Positions 36,090 to 45,395 of a stretch of DNA of 64,000 bases are shown piece after piece (positions within the stretch are counted from its first letter, which is position 1; every line of letters begins with the position of its first letter). The DNA is taken from NCBI GenBank assembly GCA_948530865.1, contig CAOTKV010000008.1:10727-74726 (forward strand). The letters run 5' to 3'. The position numbers and the translations under genes were made by a program. Under the pieces are notes generated by a model that saw nothing but the letters and a program-made list of their open reading frames with translations, ran no database searches and was not told where the DNA came from. This stretch comes from an uncultured Clostridia bacterium. GTDB lineage: Bacteria; Bacillota; Clostridia; TANB77; CAG-508.

Positions 36090-36798
36090 TTATTGCACTA
36101 AATTGTTGTTTTCAGGAGCTTTCACTTGTTCTTTTGTTTTATAATCATAAATTGTATACTCTGTAAAATCAGGTAGTTCAACATCTTTTAATTTTGTAAT
36201 AAAGAATTTTAAATCATATTCATATTCAAAAATGTCTCCATTTGAAAATTTAATTTCAGCTTTTATTGGAAAACTTCTACTTTTAGTTATCCAAACTGTT
36301 TTTTCTGCTTGTCCTTCTTTTACTGATATTTTATAACATTTTTCTCCATTTATTTTTTCAGATTTTACACTATTTTGCATATTTCCGAACCAATATTAAT
36401 CTTTCAAAAAAATTCTTTGCATGTCCAGGAATTAAGCTAATATACATATTATTTGAAGCAAGCATAGGCGAATTCTCTTTTGAAAGTTCCATATTGTATA
36501 CTTGTTTATTTTGCTCATCTATCATATATGCTTTTTCACCATCTACCCATGTATAAACTCCATCATTAGTAACAATCTTTCCTATTCCTTCTCTATAAAA
36601 TGTTTCTGTTTTTGAAGTTTTACCATCAACTTTTGCAATTGTTTTTAAATAGTAATTATCTTTTTCAATATTTTCTTCTAATTTACTAATCGCATTATTT
36701 AAAATTATAACATTCTTAATAGCACGCACACCACATAATATTCCAATTAGTGCTATAACTAAAATTAATATTATTAAAACTTTTATTTTTTTACTCAT
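36090..36798 (-). CDS. membrane-anchored LolA-like protein, split by a +1 shift at a CGG codon
   Basis: The first frame from 36798 gives 142 aa: a membrane helix (VLIILILVIALIGILCGV), then an external domain ending ...NFFERLILV, CGG, and a stop five codons after CGG. Skipping the C of CGG (36385-36387) gives ...LILV-GNMQNSVKSEKINGEKCYKISVK and a natural C-terminal half ending at 36090, about 235 aa in total. The strands NGEKCYKI and WITKSRSFPIKAEIKF resemble LolA-like envelope sensors, as in the protein at 33908. AT-rich and otherwise undamaged. Read through CGG it would be one intact protein; otherwise it is a frameshifted pseudogene. It follows the glycosyltransferase gene. Confidence 0.75.
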
Positions 36799-36807
36799 TA
36801 TTTACTC

Positions 36808-38409
36808 CTATCTATAAAGTAATATATATATTCCCATTTCTTCATTACAAAAACCATGATATGCAGCAAGTTCATAGCTAAAATCTGAATCTGCTCTGAC
36901 TATATAAACTGCATTTTCATTAATTATTCTATCTTTTATAATTTTATATCTTCCATAATTATCATTTTCATCTCTTGTTTCATTAAATGTGTATGGTGAT
37001 ATTGGATTTACATACAAAGTATATATGTAAGGTCTTTCTGCTCCTGTATATATGTATATATCTCTATTTTCAAATTCATCTCTTCCATTTACTTGATCTA
37101 TTATTTCAATTAAATCCTTTTCAAAAAACTGTTGATGTTCATACACTTCTTCATATCTTGTAAAATAAAATTTAGTAAATGAATAGAAATTAATACTATA
37201 CATTATTACTATAACAATTAATATTAATCTTAATACTAATATTTTTATTTTTTCTATTATTTTCTCAGCTTTTGATATTTTTTTATGTTGTAACAAATAT
37301 ATGAAATGTATACTAGAATAACATAAAAATATTAAAGGAAAATATATTGCATTTGATTTTGAAATATTTATATCAGCTATAAGCATCATACATAAACTTA
37401 CTGAAATAAACATTAAAAATATAACTGTATTTGCTGCACTTTTTTTCTCTTTTATGTTTTTTATTAAATTATAAGTTTCAACAAAAATTCCTAACACAAC
37501 AAGAATTATTGCAAAATTGTATAAAGTTCCATATTCAGGAAGCGAATTAAATGGCAAATCATCATATATAAAAATTTTGTTTAGTGATTTCAAATTTGTA
37601 ACTATATTGTTAATACTGATTTCTGAGCCTCTATATTTAGGCAATTTAGGAATTGTAAATATCCAATTTATTTGTTCTAAAATACCATTATTTACTAATA
37701 TCATAAGCATTAATGGCAATGCTAAAATAAATACTGGTATTCCCATAATAATTATATTTTTAAAAGTTATTCTTTTTACATATAGCATATAACTCAATAC
37801 AAGTATTAAAAATACTGGAATGATTATATATGAAATTGCATATGTATATAAACTGATTCCAATTGCTAATCCTGCAAATATATATTGATACCATTTCTTT
37901 GCTTTTAGTAAAAAATATAATGAAATTATTAAACATGGTGCTAATAAGTTACAATCTAATCCCCACCTAGATGACATTATATTCCAAGGATTTATTGTTA
38001 AAAGCAGTGAAACTACTAATGCAGATTTTTGTCCTATATGTTTTCGTATCATAAAAAAACAAGCCAAAATTGCTATTAAATTAAATATAACAGCAGTTAT
38101 TCTTATTGATATTAAATTGAATCCATATAGTTTAATAAAAATTGCTGTTACATACCCATATAAAATACTTTGTCCTCCACCAAAATTAACAAAATAAACT
38201 GGAAATTTATTTAACGCTCTATCTACCATAAATTTTGATAAACAAAATGCATCATATGCCATTCCTGCTTCATCAACATTTACACCTGATGGTATTTGCT
38301 CTAATTTGTATACTCTTAGAAAAACTGCAACAGTAAAAATAATGATAAAACATACTATATTTAATATACTTAATTTATATTTTTTAAAAAAATTTATTAC
38401 CTTCCCCAT
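36808..38409 (-). CDS. membrane glycosyltransferase, GT39/ArnT-like
   Basis: 533 aa from the ATG at 38409, with GGAG six bases before it (an ATG four codons earlier lies inside that site). About 11 membrane helices follow. The first external loop carries the acidic motif of GT-C enzymes (QIPSGVNVDEAGMAYDAF) and then FVNFGGGQSILYGYV. GT39-like enzymes transfer sugars from polyprenyl-phosphate donors to proteins or lipids. Target unknown. It runs 9 bases into the LolA-like gene, so they may be co-expressed. Confidence 0.82.
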   Translation of the reverse strand: MGKVINFFKKYKLSILNIVCFIIIFTVAVFLRVYKLEQIPSGVNVDEAGMAYDAFCLSKFMVDRALNKFPVYFVNFGGGQSILYGYVTAIFIKLYGFNLISIRITAVIFNLIAILACFFMIRKHIGQKSALVVSLLLTINPWNIMSSRWGLDCNLLAPCLIISLYFLLKAKKWYQYIFAGLAIGISLYTYAISYIIIPVFLILVLSYMLYVKRITFKNIIIMGIPVFILALPLMLMILVNNGILEQINWIFTIPKLPKYRGSEISINNIVTNLKSLNKIFIYDDLPFNSLPEYGTLYNFAIILVVLGIFVETYNLIKNIKEKKSAANTVIFLMFISVSLCMMLIADINISKSNAIYFPLIFLCYSSIHFIYLLQHKKISKAEKIIEKIKILVLRLILIVIVIMYSINFYSFTKFYFTRYEEVYEHQQFFEKDLIEIIDQVNGRDEFENRDIYIYTGAERPYIYTLYVNPISPYTFNETRDENDNYGRYKIIKDRIINENAVYIVRADSDFSYELAAYHGFCNEEMGIYILLYR

Positions 38410-38428
38410 AGTAATCTCCATAAAATTA

Positions 38429-38452
38429 AGCGATATGAAAAAACATATCGCT
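38429..38452 (-). terminator. terminator after tyrS
   Basis: Minus strand: a perfect stem AGCGATATG / CATATCGCT with a T-rich six-base loop, followed by TAATTTT. The weak T-run makes its strength uncertain. Confidence 0.65.
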
Positions 38453-38464
38453 CTTTTAGTTCTC

Positions 38465-39679
38465 TTATTTTTCTAATTTGTGATATACTTTTTTACCTTT
38501 TCTTAAAATTGCATATCCTTCTTTGAAATCTTCCTCTGTTAATTTGTAAGAAATATCTTCTATCTTATTATCATTTAAAGATATTCCACCCTGAGCAATT
38601 AATGTTTTAGCTTGTCCTTTTGAAGGAGCAACTCCTGTTAAAACTAATGCTTCTAAAATAGAAATATTAACATCTTCTATTTTAGTAGTTGGCATATTAT
38701 CTATATTTCCACCATTTCCAAATAATGCTTCTGCTGCTTCTCTAGCTTTAATAGCTTCTTCTTCACCATGAATTAATTTTGTAATTTCATATGCAGCAAT
38801 TTTTTTGGCTTCATTTATTTGTTCATCTTTTAATGATGATAATCTATCAACTTCTTCATCTGGTAAAAATGTAAGTAAGCTTAATACTTTTCTTACTTCT
38901 GTATCTCCAATATTTCTCCAATATTGATAAAATTCATATGGAGAAGTTTTTTCAGGGTTTAACCATAAAGCACCTTTGGCTGTTTTTCCCATTTTCTTAC
39001 CTTCTGCAGTAGTTAAAAGTTTAAATGTTAAACCATAAGAATCTTCTGTTCCTATTTTTCTTATTAATTCAACACCGCCAATTATATTAGACCATTGATC
39101 GTTTCCACCAATTTGCATTTTACAATTGTAGTTGTCATGTAAATATAAGAAATCATAACTTTGAAGTAACAAATATCCCATTTCAAAAAATGTTAAACCT
39201 GTTTCTAATCTATTTTTATAGCAATCTTGAGATATCATTTTTGCTACTGTAAATTTACTTCCAATATCTCTCATAAAATTTATGTAATTTAAATCTAAAA
39301 GCCAATCTTTATTATTTACAATAATTGCAGCATTTTCGCCTTCAAATGATACAAATCTTTCTGCTTGTTTTTTTATTGCTTCAACGTTCTCATCTAATTG
39401 TTCTCTTGTAAGCATTTGACGCATATCTGTTCTTCCTGATGGATCTCCAATTGCTGCTGTTCCACCACCCATTAAAATTATAGGTCTATGTCCTGCTTTT
39501 TGAAGTCTTGATGCTACCATTAATGCAACAAAGTGACCAATATGCATGCTATTAGCTGTTGGATCTATTCCTATATAAAAACTAACACTTTCTTTTTGAA
39601 AAAGTTCTCTCATTTCTTTTTCATGTGTTAATTGTTCTATGTATCCTCTTTCTTCAAGTTCTTTTATTATATCTGTCAT
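38465..39679 (-). CDS. tyrS: tyrosyl-tRNA synthetase
   Basis: 404 aa. Class I synthetase charging tRNA-Tyr. The HIGH-type motif is in YIGIDPTANSMHIGHF and the KMSKS-type loop is KMGKTAKGALWL. Other blocks are MGGGTAAIGDPSGRTDMR and QIGGNDQWSNIIGG. The C-terminal S4 RNA-binding domain (ILEALVLTGVAPSKGQAKTLIAQGGISLND) is complete. I see no T-box leader: the gene is only 17 bases after the zinc-ribbon gene. Confidence 0.96.
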   Translation of the reverse strand: MTDIIKELEERGYIEQLTHEKEMRELFQKESVSFYIGIDPTANSMHIGHFVALMVASRLQKAGHRPIILMGGGTAAIGDPSGRTDMRQMLTREQLDENVEAIKKQAERFVSFEGENAAIIVNNKDWLLDLNYINFMRDIGSKFTVAKMISQDCYKNRLETGLTFFEMGYLLLQSYDFLYLHDNYNCKMQIGGNDQWSNIIGGVELIRKIGTEDSYGLTFKLLTTAEGKKMGKTAKGALWLNPEKTSPYEFYQYWRNIGDTEVRKVLSLLTFLPDEEVDRLSSLKDEQINEAKKIAAYEITKLIHGEEEAIKAREAAEALFGNGGNIDNMPTTKIEDVNISILEALVLTGVAPSKGQAKTLIAQGGISLNDNKIEDISYKLTEEDFKEGYAILRKGKKVYHKLEK

Positions 39680-39696
39680 TAAAATTCCCCCTAATA

Positions 39697-39975
39697 TTAT
39701 AAGCTAATTTTTCCTTTTGATACTATATCTTCATCAGTACCATCTGGTATATATATTCCACTAAATTCTTCATAGCCTAAATATCGATTTAAGTTTCTTG
39801 CACTAATTCCTGTATAAGCTGATATTTCAACTTTTGAAACTCCATTAACATAATTATCAGCAAAAAAGCCTTTTAATTTGCTTAAATCTGCAAAATCTTT
39901 TTTCTCGCATTCTTTGCAAACTTCTACCTCTGAAGCATAAAATTTACCACAACGAACACATCTTTTTAATTCCAT
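39697..39975 (-). CDS. zinc-ribbon and helix-turn-helix protein (YvyF-like)
   Basis: 92 aa. It begins MELKRCVRCGKFYASEVEVCKECEKKD, a four-cysteine zinc ribbon (CxxC...CxxC). A helix-turn-helix-like segment (KVEISAYTGISARNLNRYLGYEEF) follows. This resembles the YvyF/TIGR03826 family found in flagellar operons, but no flagellar genes are here and the family also occurs elsewhere. AGGAGGT precedes the ATG. It lies directly before tyrS. Confidence 0.72.
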   Translation of the reverse strand: MELKRCVRCGKFYASEVEVCKECEKKDFADLSKLKGFFADNYVNGVSKVEISAYTGISARNLNRYLGYEEFSGIYIPDGTDEDIVSKGKISL

Positions 39976-40078
39976 AATTTAGACCTCCTATTTGTATTTT
40001 CTAAAAATACATTTCTCTATTTTATATCGCACATTCTATCATATCTTTTTTAAAAAAGATACATATTTTTACAATTTT

Positions 40079-41260
40079 TTAATTATTTTCTCCTACTAAT
40101 TTTATTCCTTTAAATATTAATTCTTTTAATTTTTTTAAAACATATACAATTAAAACTGAAACTATAAAAGTTGCTATTGTTCCTAAAATTAAATAAATCA
40201 TTTCTAAATGAAACTTCTCTATTTTTTCAAATTTATATAAATCAACTTTAACAAGTATTAAATAATGAATTAAATAAATTCCAAATGTTTTATCACTAAG
40301 CCACAAAATTATTTTTTCAAATATTTTATTTTTTATTTGAACTGCATATATTCCAGTAAACAATAGTATTCCAGATATAATACTTAAACTTGTATATCTC
40401 CAATCTATAAAGTTTTCTCTACCTACAATATCTGTAAATGAATTTATTGACATATATTTTGCTTCAATTTTATATCTTATAAAATTAATAATCAAAAATC
40501 CAATGCTTGATAACAAAAGTACTTTTATATTTTTTAACTTATCTTTATGTACAAATAGTTCATATCCAAGAAAAACATATAATATTTCTCTATCAACTAG
40601 TTCAAAAACTTTCATTGTACCTATTTTAGGTAATACTATAAATCTTTGAGCATCAGTTATTATTGCTGATAAAATTCCAAAAGCTATAATAATTCTACGT
40701 GCAAGTTTTGGTGTCTTTTCTTCTTTACATACAAGCCATAAAATTGGTATCCAAATAACAATTTTTATGTATGCAAAAATATACCATAAATGTTGACACA
40801 AAGAATTTATATTTGAAGTATCTCCTGTTACCAAACATTTTAAAGTACCTACTATATTCAAATTACTAAAGATATTTTTTAAACACCAGCTTATACTTTC
40901 TTTATTTATAATATACATATAAAAAATTTGAGAAAATAATATATATATTAGTGAAGGGAGCAATACCTTCACAATTGTACTTTTCCATATTCTTTTGTAA
41001 CTACGACCATTAGCAATAAAAAATCCAGTTATCATTAAAAATAATGGAACTCCGTCTGTTACAAAACTTTTTTCTAATAATCTACTCCAATCAATTCGGT
41101 TAAAACAGGGATTTAGTACTTGCAAGCATACATGTGTTGCAATAACCATTAAGCATGCAACAACTCTTACTAAATCAACTGATATATCTCTTTGCTTTTT
41201 TATAGTTTTCTGTTCTACATTTCGAACAAACTCTTGTGCTTCTTTTTCTTTTACTTTCAT
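40079..41260 (-). CDS. acyltransferase 3 family membrane protein
   Basis: 393 aa with about ten hydrophobic helices. The N-terminal family motif RDISVDLVRVVACLMVIATHVCLQ and FLMITGFFIANGRSYKRI mark acyltransferase family 3 (OafA/WecH-like), which O-acetylates or succinylates envelope glycans. A charged stretch precedes the first helix. It lies 15 bases after the LD-carboxypeptidase gene, so both may belong to cell-wall modification. The exact substrate is unknown. Confidence 0.88.
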   Translation of the reverse strand: MKVKEKEAQEFVRNVEQKTIKKQRDISVDLVRVVACLMVIATHVCLQVLNPCFNRIDWSRLLEKSFVTDGVPLFLMITGFFIANGRSYKRIWKSTIVKVLLPSLIYILFSQIFYMYIINKESISWCLKNIFSNLNIVGTLKCLVTGDTSNINSLCQHLWYIFAYIKIVIWIPILWLVCKEEKTPKLARRIIIAFGILSAIITDAQRFIVLPKIGTMKVFELVDREILYVFLGYELFVHKDKLKNIKVLLLSSIGFLIINFIRYKIEAKYMSINSFTDIVGRENFIDWRYTSLSIISGILLFTGIYAVQIKNKIFEKIILWLSDKTFGIYLIHYLILVKVDLYKFEKIEKFHLEMIYLILGTIATFIVSVLIVYVLKKLKELIFKGIKLVGENN

Positions 41261-41275
41261 ATTTCTTCACCTAAA

Positions 41276-42295
41276 TTATTTTAAAAATGTTTCAACTTTT
41301 CCTTTTCCATTTTCTGATGTAATTTTTAGTATAGCACCATTTACTATTGCAAGTTGTGGTGATACATGTCCAATATCAGCATCACATATTATAGGAATAT
41401 TTAAACTTCCAATAGCATCAAATACTGCTTCTTTAAAATCAATATCATAATCATTTCTAATAAACAATGGTCTACCAAAAATTATTCCATTACAAATTTC
41501 AAAATATCCTGCATTTTTCATTTGCCATAAAGTTCTAAGAACTTCAGAAGTATTCATTTCAAAACATTCTAAAAACCATATTGTTCCTTCCTGTTTGTGA
41601 CTTTCTATATATTTTTTAACATTATCATATTTTGTTCCTATAAAACATTTTATACAATCTAAACATCCACCCAAAGATCTTCCTTGAATTTCAATTTTTT
41701 CTCCACCAACAATATTTTTCCATTCAACCTTTTCTGTTAAATTATATGGCAAATATGGATTATCATCATCTTCTGGCCAATCTTTTTCATATAATTCAAA
41801 AGATTCCTGTACTATTTCATTTCCAGATTCTATTTCCAAACAATCAGTTAAACTTCTATGCAATGGTCTCATTGCATAATCTTTTACTGTTTGAAAATGC
41901 ATTGTTGGAATATCTAAAATTGTATTAAATAAAAAGCTCAAACCTGTAATATCAGAATATCCTTGTATCCACTTTGGTTTATATTTTTTTATTCTTTCAA
42001 AATCCAAATAATCTAACATTTCACATAAAAAATCTCCACCTGTTGCACATAAAATTAGTTTAACATCTTCATTTTCCCAAAGTTGCATAAATTCTTCTGC
42101 TCTTTGTTTTGCAGAAGTACTTCTTCCTTTTTCTCCACATCTTACACTAGCTGTTTCTATTACTTTATAACCAAATTCTCTCAAAGTTTCTATTGCAGGA
42201 TTTAATCTCAATATTTTATTTGGTTTAGTTATCCCACCTGATGGTGCACAAATTCCAATCAAATCACCTTTTTTTAATTTTTCTGGATAATCCAT
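41276..42295 (-). CDS. S66-family LD-carboxypeptidase-like protein (LdcA/MccF)
   Basis: 339 aa. S66 peptidases use a Ser-His-Glu triad. The start GDLIGICAPSGGITKPNK, LILCATGGDFLCEMLDYLDFE and the nucleophile region IQGYSDITGLSFLFN are conserved, and VKWKNIVGGEKIEIQGRSLGGCLDCI-like sequence follows. LdcA trims tetrapeptides in peptidoglycan recycling, while MccF cleaves microcin-type nucleotide peptides. The two cannot be told apart here. It is followed by an acyltransferase gene. Confidence 0.88.
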   Translation of the reverse strand: MDYPEKLKKGDLIGICAPSGGITKPNKILRLNPAIETLREFGYKVIETASVRCGEKGRSTSAKQRAEEFMQLWENEDVKLILCATGGDFLCEMLDYLDFERIKKYKPKWIQGYSDITGLSFLFNTILDIPTMHFQTVKDYAMRPLHRSLTDCLEIESGNEIVQESFELYEKDWPEDDDNPYLPYNLTEKVEWKNIVGGEKIEIQGRSLGGCLDCIKCFIGTKYDNVKKYIESHKQEGTIWFLECFEMNTSEVLRTLWQMKNAGYFEICNGIIFGRPLFIRNDYDIDFKEAVFDAIGSLNIPIICDADIGHVSPQLAIVNGAILKITSENGKGKVETFLK

Positions 42296-42308
42296 AAATT
42301 TCTCCTTA

Positions 42309-42743
42309 TTATTTTAATATTTTTTTAATAAATGAAATTATTTTTCTAAACAAATTAGTTTTTTCTTCTACAACAACTAATTGTTTTTCTTCAGTAATAA
42401 TATTTTCTTTTTGAAAAATATTATTTACATCATATTTTTTACGTTTTTCTTCCTCTATCTCATAATCTATTTTTCTTCTTTTTTGTATAAATTCTCTTTT
42501 TTCTTGTTCATTACACACATAATCTTTATAAATAATTAAAAGCATCTCTTTTGTTTCTTTTTGAATTCTTTGTTCTTCTAAAGATTTATTTTCATCATAT
42601 CTGAATATATAATCTTTTGAAGCAATATTAAAAAAATAAGTTTTAACATCATTTGGAATTCTACTTAAAATATCATCTGACATATATTTTAAAATCTCAT
42701 TTATTTCAACTGCAATATATGGCATTTTATTAATATTAATCAT
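42309..42743 (-). CDS. 144-aa protein of unknown function
   Basis: No family recognised by name. It starts MININKMPYIAVEINEILKYM, contains NIASKDYIFRYDENKSLEEQRI and MLLIIYKDYVCNEQEKREF, and ends with a Lys-rich amphipathic helix (LFRKIISFIKKILK) that could touch the membrane. It overlaps the end of the GH10-PHP gene by eight bases, so it is translated from the same message. No CGG codons, AT-rich. Confidence 0.7.
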   Translation of the reverse strand: MININKMPYIAVEINEILKYMSDDILSRIPNDVKTYFFNIASKDYIFRYDENKSLEEQRIQKETKEMLLIIYKDYVCNEQEKREFIQKRRKIDYEIEEEKRKKYDVNNIFQKENIITEEKQLVVVEEKTNLFRKIISFIKKILK

Positions 42744-45336
42744 CTAATGATGCTCCTTCCTTATCTTTTCCCATCGTTTTTTGCATTATTGAGTCCAGTG
42801 TTTGTACTGGGGTATCTATCTTAGGAGAACTAGCTAAACTTTCTAAATCTCTTTTAGATATTTTTTTATTCGTTTTATTTATTTCATCAAACGTCATAAA
42901 GTCTAGTTTTTTAAAAACTTCTTCGCCTAATAACATTTTGGCAACTTCATAATCTTTATCTTCAGAAATTTGCATTGGGTCATGTGCATCTTTTCCAAAT
43001 AAAACTTTACATCCTTTTTCTGCTGCTATTTTCCAAAATTCTCTTGAAGGAGTTTTTACTCTCTCCATAATTTCTTCTGGTGTCTTATCTTTTAAAATAT
43101 AACCTTTTTTAAATATTTCTCCCATATTTATTTCTAATGGTATATTGTTCATTGAACAAATTTCACATATTCTTTCTGCAACTTCTCTTTCCTTATCTGT
43201 CATTTGATAATTTGAATTGCCCTTTCCGCTATTTCGTAAATAAATATCAGGATGAGCAACAATATCTGTAAGCCCTTTTCTAATAGAAGTTTCTACACTT
43301 TGTACATATAATTCCAAATTAGAATCTTTTAATCTATTATTATGTTGTATATCTATTTTATTTCCATTTTCATCAGTAACAAAATGTTGCCCTAATATCA
43401 TATAATCTGATTTGCTTTTCAATTCTTTAAGATGCTTTTCAAACTCTTTTGAATACTCAAATTCAAATCCAGATGCAACTTCTATTACATCACTGTATTC
43501 TTGTTTTAAATATTTTATTGAAGCAAAATAATCCTCTATTTCTGCATAATCCATTCTCATCCCAAAATCTTTTTGCCCTTTTGGAAATGGCACATGATCT
43601 GTAAAAGCAATTTTTTTCATTCCAGATTTTATCGCTTCATGGACATACTCATAATCTTCAGTAAAGCTTCCTGCATGCCCACATTTCATTGTATGTGTAT
43701 GTAAATTAAAATCTTGAACTGGCTTTTCTTCGTGTTCAGACAATACTTCTATAATTTCATCTTGATGATTTTCAAAATATTCTACTACTTCTTTCATATA
43801 ACATTTTTTAAGAATCTTTTTATATCCTTCTAAACTATTAGATTTAAATTCTTTAGCAACACTCATTGCAACATTTCTTGCCACGATTTCCATATCATCT
43901 TTATAGTTTAAAAGTTCCTCTTCACTATATTCAAAATCTTTTCCAGTATATAAATTACTTTTTGAATCATAATTAATCATAGAAGATTCTTTTCCTCTAA
44001 ATGCCATTTCATCAGATTGACTCCAAAAAGTAAGCTCTGAAATTTTAGATTCATCTGCTAATTTTTTTATTTCATTCATTATTTGTTTTTGCTTAAAATT
44101 TGCAATTCTTTTAGCAGATTCTAGTTCTTTCTCAGTTGCGTTCTTATAATCGAATCCATAAATTTCTTTTGTAATATCTAATTCTGTAATATTTACACTC
44201 AAATTTGGAAATCTTTTATGACATTCTTCAACTGCTGTTTTTATTTGACTGATATCTATATTAACATTTGTATGGAATTGCATTCCTATTGCATTTACAA
44301 GCTGACCTTCATAATCTTCATTCCTTTGTATTTCTTCTATTTTTCTAAATATTCCAGATCTTTTTTCTGAACTTTCCCAACCATCATCATTATATACAAA
44401 TTCTAAATTAGTATTTTTACTTCTAAATCCTTTTGCTAAATCACAAAAATCTTTTGTTGTTAAAATTGAATGTATTCCATTATGTCTTTCTCCATATTCT
44501 ACTTTTTCGCCTTCTTCTGTTTGAACAATTTGAGGCTGATCTCTATAAACAAATTCATTAAATATATCATATGATTCAACTTTAGAATTATTTATTACTT
44601 CTGAAATACTATTAAAATATGTTTCATAGTATCTTATCAAATCATCTTTTGTATTTATTACAGGACTTTCTGGATATTGTGAATGCATATAAAAAAAGGC
44701 AGAATTAATTTTTGAACTAAGATTATGGTTATCACAAAATTCTAAAGCCTTTTCTAGTTTCTTTGGTCTTACAAAGTCTGATTGTATTGCCATATATGAA
44801 GATGGAGATGCTATATCATCAAAATTTATTCTATTATATTCACCAGATATTACATGCGAATAGAACGCTTCAACTTTTTTAAAAGTTCTATCTATATCAA
44901 TTTTTCCTTCATTATCATAAACTAAAAATGCTGTAATTCCTTCTTTAGTTCTATTCATAACATTGTCTGTTGCTTCCATAAAAGTATCATTTAATTCTTC
45001 TGGATTTTGATATCCATTTTCTTCAAAAGCTTTTATTAATGCATTTCTATCAAATACACTTGAAATATCTTGAAGTATTACATTTTTTAATTTATTAGTA
45101 TCTTCAATTCCAAGTTTATCAGCAGTATAGTCAGTATATGCAGATGCTAAGTTTAAAGCATTTCTTTCTGCTTTTTGTGATTCTTCACACTTTTTTAAAT
45201 ATTCAATAATTTCTGTTTTTTTAATTTCATCACTTTTACTTTTGTCATCAAGAATTAAAAATAAATCTATATGTTGATAATTTAAAGTTATTCCACGTGT
45301 CATATTATTGGATAAACTTGTAATTAATTCACTCAT
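42736..45336 (-). CDS. GH10-like glycoside hydrolase fused to PHP-domain phosphoesterase
   Basis: 866 aa. Residues about 130-450 follow the GH10 xylanase fold: SAFFYMHSQYP, acid/base E261 in YDIFNE, IGMQFHTN, nucleophile E385 in NITELDI, and FWSQSDEMAF near the end. Residues about 540-830 are a HisK-like PHP domain: FNLHTHTMKCGHA (H546, H548), FTDHVPFP (579-585), GFEFEY, GQHFV, VAHPDIY and FGKDAHDP. It has no signal peptide, unlike secreted xylanases, so it should act in the cytosol. The tail KDKEGASLDD resembles that of the 930-aa protein at 5278. I know no such fusion. Confidence 0.82.
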   Translation of the reverse strand: MSELITSLSNNMTRGITLNYQHIDLFLILDDKSKSDEIKKTEIIEYLKKCEESQKAERNALNLASAYTDYTADKLGIEDTNKLKNVILQDISSVFDRNALIKAFEENGYQNPEELNDTFMEATDNVMNRTKEGITAFLVYDNEGKIDIDRTFKKVEAFYSHVISGEYNRINFDDIASPSSYMAIQSDFVRPKKLEKALEFCDNHNLSSKINSAFFYMHSQYPESPVINTKDDLIRYYETYFNSISEVINNSKVESYDIFNEFVYRDQPQIVQTEEGEKVEYGERHNGIHSILTTKDFCDLAKGFRSKNTNLEFVYNDDGWESSEKRSGIFRKIEEIQRNEDYEGQLVNAIGMQFHTNVNIDISQIKTAVEECHKRFPNLSVNITELDITKEIYGFDYKNATEKELESAKRIANFKQKQIMNEIKKLADESKISELTFWSQSDEMAFRGKESSMINYDSKSNLYTGKDFEYSEEELLNYKDDMEIVARNVAMSVAKEFKSNSLEGYKKILKKCYMKEVVEYFENHQDEIIEVLSEHEEKPVQDFNLHTHTMKCGHAGSFTEDYEYVHEAIKSGMKKIAFTDHVPFPKGQKDFGMRMDYAEIEDYFASIKYLKQEYSDVIEVASGFEFEYSKEFEKHLKELKSKSDYMILGQHFVTDENGNKIDIQHNNRLKDSNLELYVQSVETSIRKGLTDIVAHPDIYLRNSGKGNSNYQMTDKEREVAERICEICSMNNIPLEINMGEIFKKGYILKDKTPEEIMERVKTPSREFWKIAAEKGCKVLFGKDAHDPMQISEDKDYEVAKMLLGEEVFKKLDFMTFDEINKTNKKISKRDLESLASSPKIDTPVQTLDSIMQKTMGKDKEGASLDD

Positions 45337-45395
45337 ACTTTCCTCCGTGATCTATTTGGGATATTATTTTTTTGGCATTTTATTTATTTACATTT

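Noticed and set aside
39680..39975. T-box leader before tyrS
   Set aside because: Only 17 bases separate tyrS from the preceding gene and no T-box sequence or specifier hairpin is visible.
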